Assembly (NCBI GenBank): GCA_020851375.1
Contig: JADZCV010000014.1
Location: forward strand, 1 to 64,000
Origin: Nitrospirota bacterium
Lineage (GTDB): Bacteria; Nitrospirota; 9FT-COMBO-42-15; HDB-SIOI813
DNA length: 64,000 bases
Direction: 5' to 3'
Below are positions 60,918-64,000 of the stretch, piece after piece (the stretch's first letter is position 1; each line of letters opens with the position of its first letter). The notes beneath the pieces are model-generated. The model was not told the DNA's origin and ran no database searches. It worked only from the letters and a program-made list of their open reading frames with translations. The position numbers were made by a program, and so were the translations under genes.

Positions 60918-63104
60918 TTGAAGAAAATCAACTTCGCAATGGCATTGCACTTTCATCAACCTGTTGACAACTTTGACAGTGTCTTTAAGGAAGCATATGA
61001 AAAGAGTTACAAACCATTCATTGATGTCCTGGAGAAGTATCCTTCTATAAAGGTTACCCTGCATTACTCCGGAAGCCTGCTTGAATGGATCGAGTCCAAC
61101 AGGCCTGAGCTTATTAAGAGAATCAGCGATTTAGTCGCCAGCGGACAGGTGGAAATGATGACAGGCGGGTTTTATGAACCAATATTGTGTGTCATACCAC
61201 GGCGTGATTCTATCGGTCAGATCAGCATGATGACGGAATATTTAAAAAACAAATTCCACGCTGAAGCCAGGGGGATGTGGCTTACAGAACGGATATGGGA
61301 GCCTCACCTCCCGAGCCTGCTTCATGATTCTGGCATAAGGTATCTGATAATTGATGATATCCACTTTCGCTATGCGGGACTGTCTGAAGACCAGCTTCAT
61401 GGATATTATTCAACAGAGGACGAGGGTAAGGTTGTTTATCTCTTTCCGTCCAGTGAAAGGCTCAGGTATTCGATCCCTTTCAGGGAAGTTCATGAGACTA
61501 TAGACTACCTTAAAGGAGCGGCCACAGAAGAAGGAGACCGGCTTCTTGTTTATGGCGATGACGGAGAGAAGTTCGGGTTGTGGCCGGATACTTACAACTG
61601 GGTTTATAACGAGAAGTGGCTTGAACGGTTTTTTGAAGCCCTGAGCCATGAATCGTCCTGGCTCAACCTCACGACAATCAGCGAGGCCGCTAAAAATATA
61701 CGGCCGCATGGAAGAGTATACATACCGACAGCATCTTACAGGGAAATGATGGAATGGGCGCTTCCCTATGAAAGCTGTGCCCATTTTGAAAATGTCCTTT
61801 TGGACATACGAAACAACGGAAAAGAAGGTTATTATGCACCCTTTATCCGGGGTGGCTTCTGGCGTAATTTCCTCGAAAAATATCCTGAATCCAATAATAT
61901 GCATAAGAAGATGCTCAGGGTAAGTACCAAGGTATCAGAACTGACAGATGGGAGCAGCAAGCCTATTGATCCTGACTACATCGGAAGGTGCGTTGCAAGG
62001 AAGGGTGAGGGCCTCCCGCCTAATGTTTATGAGGCATACCTTGAATTATGGAGGGGGCAGGTAAATTGCCCGTACTGGCATGGCATTTTCGGAGGACTCT
62101 ACCTTGGGCATTTAAGGGCAGCGGTATACAGACACCTGATCAGTGCAGAAAGGATCTCAGATGATGCAAGACATGGACACGGCAACTGGATCGAGGTCGA
62201 ACACTATGATTTTGATTGCGACGGCAGCGATGAGATATTAGTAACTACTCCGGCAATCTCCATGGTTGTAGATACTCACAAGGGCGGTATAATTACTGAA
62301 CTTGACTACAGGCCTGCATCATTTAATATTCTTAATACACTGGCGAGAAGACCTGAAGTCTACCATAAGAAGATACATAACTCGGCTGGCAGCGCTCACA
62401 ATGAAGAAGGGCCGGCCTCCATACATGACATTTCCAAATCAAAAGAGGCTGACCTCCACCTGCATCTTCACTATGACACTTACCGCCGGGGCATGCTGAT
62501 AGATCACATATTAGGCAGTGACACATCTCTTGAAGCTGTCATGCAAAACAGACAGACTGATCTTGGCGGATTTCCCTACGCACCTTATAAATCTTCCATA
62601 AAAGATATCCGGAATGGGAGGATTATAGTCCTTGAGGGAGAGGGTGTTGTTAATGGGACAAAGGTCTGTGTAACAAAGAATATAAAGATTGAAGATGGAA
62701 GTCCTGATCTTGAGATAAATTATTCATTGAGGTATATATCAGGCAATCCTTGTGATATTTGGTTCGGCCCTGAATTTAATTTTGCCATGCTCAATGGCAG
62801 GACTGACCTCTGCAGGTATTACACAGAAGGCGGCTATCTTGAAGACTCATGTCAGACAAGCAGGGGCGAAAGCAAAAATGTATCATACTTCGGAATAGAA
62901 AACAGGCTTATAGCAGTCAATATTGGCCTGACATTTTCTGAGAAATGCACGCTCTGGAGATTCCCTGTTGAGACCGTATCCCAGTCTGAAAGCGGATTTG
63001 AGAAAGAATACCAGGGCTCTGTACTGATCCCGCAATGGAAGTTTTCTCTTGATAGTGGCATGGAATGGGGTGTCAGGATAATACTTACCATGCGAAATAT
63101 CTGA
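60918..63104 (+). CDS. GH57 family alpha-amylase/4-alpha-glucanotransferase
   Basis: A 728-residue GH57 enzyme. HFHQPV starts the first motif; the nucleophile Glu87 is in GGFYEPIL and the acid/base Asp at 214-215 in YGDDGEKFG; WLTERIWEPHLP is another signature. C-terminal beta domains (DUF1925/1926-like) follow from about 300. It acts on alpha-1,4-glucan in the cytoplasm (no signal peptide), fitting the glycogen gene nearby. The start is TTG at 60918 behind GGGGGT. Confidence 0.9.
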   Translation: MKKINFAMALHFHQPVDNFDSVFKEAYEKSYKPFIDVLEKYPSIKVTLHYSGSLLEWIESNRPELIKRISDLVASGQVEMMTGGFYEPILCVIPRRDSIGQISMMTEYLKNKFHAEARGMWLTERIWEPHLPSLLHDSGIRYLIIDDIHFRYAGLSEDQLHGYYSTEDEGKVVYLFPSSERLRYSIPFREVHETIDYLKGAATEEGDRLLVYGDDGEKFGLWPDTYNWVYNEKWLERFFEALSHESSWLNLTTISEAAKNIRPHGRVYIPTASYREMMEWALPYESCAHFENVLLDIRNNGKEGYYAPFIRGGFWRNFLEKYPESNNMHKKMLRVSTKVSELTDGSSKPIDPDYIGRCVARKGEGLPPNVYEAYLELWRGQVNCPYWHGIFGGLYLGHLRAAVYRHLISAERISDDARHGHGNWIEVEHYDFDCDGSDEILVTTPAISMVVDTHKGGIITELDYRPASFNILNTLARRPEVYHKKIHNSAGSAHNEEGPASIHDISKSKEADLHLHLHYDTYRRGMLIDHILGSDTSLEAVMQNRQTDLGGFPYAPYKSSIKDIRNGRIIVLEGEGVVNGTKVCVTKNIKIEDGSPDLEINYSLRYISGNPCDIWFGPEFNFAMLNGRTDLCRYYTEGGYLEDSCQTSRGESKNVSYFGIENRLIAVNIGLTFSEKCTLWRFPVETVSQSESGFEKEYQGSVLIPQWKFSLDSGMEWGVRIILTMRNI

Positions 63105-63151
63105 TACTTTCCAATCCTGTGGAAAACTTCGAATCCCGCTGTGGGAAAACC

Positions 63152-63180
63152 TTGCAAAATTATTTTTCCTGTATTATACT
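63152..63180 (+). promoter_or_regulatory. Promoter of the FnIII-dockerin gene
   Basis: TTGCAA (63152-63157), a 17-base spacer and TATACT (63175-63180), 86 bases before the ATG. Confidence 0.5.
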
Positions 63181-63266
63181 GATGTCCGATATCAATAATT
63201 ATCCAACTTTGTTTTTCACATCAGATATCATCCGTAGCAGAACTTACTCTGACAGGTCGTAACAAG

Positions 63267-63797
63267 ATGCTGAAAAGAAATCTTATCTTAATATGTTTGT
63301 GTTATCTGCTTTTTTGGGAATTAATTCCCATCGCAAGTGCCGGAGAGGTTATGCTTGCATGGGACCCACCAACAACCGACTCTGATGGCTACCCTCTGAC
63401 AGACCTTGGCGGCTATAAAGTCTATTATGGGACTGCGTCAGGAACCTATAACACCAGCATAAATGTGAATAATGTTACATCCTGGACTGTGACCAACCTG
63501 TCTGAGGGACGAGGTTACTACTTCGCTGTTACTGCCTATGACATTGCAGGAAATGAGAGTGACTTTTCCAATGAGGTAATAAAAAGAATCCCAGGTATTA
63601 TTCCTGGTAATATTGACACAATCACGCCAGGCTCTGTAAACCGCGTAGACGGCTATGACCTGATTGCATTGGAACGGGCTTTTGGTACTACCCCTGTAAG
63701 TGCAAACTGGAATCCTCTCGCGGATATTGATGGCAACGGGATGGTTGATCAGCAGGACCTCGGCATATTGATTGGGAACTTTGGCGCCGTAGAATAA
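63267..63797 (+). CDS. Exported protein with fibronectin III and dockerin-like domains
   Basis: A 176-residue protein: signal peptide (ILICLCYLLFWELIPIASA), an FnIII domain at about 27-107 (VMLAWDPPTTDSDGYPL, GYYFAVTAYDIAGNESDFSN), then a type I dockerin-like pair of Ca-binding repeats: GSVNRVDGYDLIALERAFG and ADIDGNGMVDQQDLGILIG. Dockerins bind cohesin domains on partner proteins. The next gene, 14 bases on, may hold such a cohesin. It is likely attached to a cell-surface assembly. Confidence 0.88.
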   Translation: MLKRNLILICLCYLLFWELIPIASAGEVMLAWDPPTTDSDGYPLTDLGGYKVYYGTASGTYNTSINVNNVTSWTVTNLSEGRGYYFAVTAYDIAGNESDFSNEVIKRIPGIIPGNIDTITPGSVNRVDGYDLIALERAFGTTPVSANWNPLADIDGNGMVDQQDLGILIGNFGAVE

Positions 63798-63811
63798 AAA
63801 AGGAGTTTCTG

Positions 63812-64000
63812 ATGAAAAATAAAATTTCGTTGTCGTTGTTTTGGGCGCTGGCCGTACTATGCCTTTTCCCATTATCGCCGGTTAATGCCTTCGTATACTC
63901 ACAGGAAAATCCTGCACCTGGAACCGGAAGCATATATCTAAGCTACAATTCAACACAGAGTCAGGGAAATATTCTCGCATTAGATGTAAGGGTTAACTCT
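63812..64000 (+). CDS. N-terminal part of an exported protein, possibly cohesin-like (cut by the window)
   Basis: 63 codons are visible, starting at ATG 63812 behind AAGGAG. A signal peptide (SLFWALAVLCLFPLSPVNA) is followed by GSIYLSYNSTQSQGNILALD and VRVNS, which resembles the first strands of cohesin domains in bacterial surface proteins. The call is tentative because only the first strands are seen. Confidence 0.6.
   Translation, partial: MKNKISLSLFWALAVLCLFPLSPVNAFVYSQENPAPGTGSIYLSYNSTQSQGNILALDVRVNS

Noticed and set aside
1-64000. tRNA or rRNA genes
   Set aside because: No cloverleaf with a TTCGANNC arm or conserved rRNA block was noticed by eye on either strand; a covariance-model scan would settle it.

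Overview
This window reads as one chromosomal stretch of a Gram-negative, probably anaerobic or microaerophilic, deep-branching bacterium. The gene content (an energy-converting hydrogenase-related complex, a B12-dependent ribonucleotide reductase, a Ccm cytochrome c system mixed with ResB/CcdA, a GH57 amylase next to glycogen synthase, an exported gamma carbonic anhydrase, and many dispersed palindromic repeats) would fit Nitrospirota or a deltaproteobacterial-like lineage. That placement is inference; no rRNA or tRNA gene was found in the window.

Left part (1-15.2 kb): a GTGA-coupled pair of exported hypothetical proteins, a methyltransferase, an M48 lipoprotein peptidase with a polysaccharide deacetylase, two small toxin-antitoxin type modules (DUF4258/DUF2283 and PIN DUF3368/UPF0175), a glutathionyl-hydroquinone reductase, a sirtuin with the desuccinylase motif, a TldD/TldE pair, thioredoxin reductase and a Cam-type carbonic anhydrase.

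Accessory part (15.4-20.2 kb): an orphan type I-C CRISPR adaptation module. A BRO-family protein lies upstream of a cas1 broken by two homopolymer frameshifts, followed by an intact cas2, a leader-like AT-rich stretch and one degenerate repeat. No spacers and no effector genes are visible. An outer-membrane-like protein and a Fic protein follow.

Energy part (20.2-29.3 kb, minus strand): a six-subunit Ehr/Hyf-like complex (B, C, E, F, G, I) whose large subunit lacks the NiFe cysteines. It is led by an XRE-cupin regulator with an inverted repeat at its promoter. The operon is interrupted by three families of dispersed repeats.

Middle (29.4-43 kb): a TetR-controlled DevBCA-type exporter with a 24-bp palindromic operator, sucCD, a B12-dependent ribonucleotide reductase preceded by five DnaA-box-like 9-mers spaced exactly 11 bp apart, a radical SAM protein, and a tandemly duplicated porin plus small periplasmic-binding-protein module.

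Right part (43-64 kb): a YyaL-type protein and an AI-2E family transporter, then a long plus-strand run: resB, ccdA, lgt, a geranylgeranyl-reductase-like flavoprotein, ccmABC, an OB-fold/CcmD-like hybrid, ccmE, ccmF, ccmG, ccmH, ccmI and an S2P protease. A glycogen/glycolysis cluster follows (glgA, a 6-phosphofructokinase with pyrophosphate-type residues, acylphosphatase, GH57). The window ends in an FnIII-dockerin protein and the start of an exported protein that may carry a cohesin-like domain. Three plus-strand genes (fic, the radical SAM gene, resB) have well-spaced promoters whose -10 ends only 6-8 bases before the start codon, so they may be leaderless.
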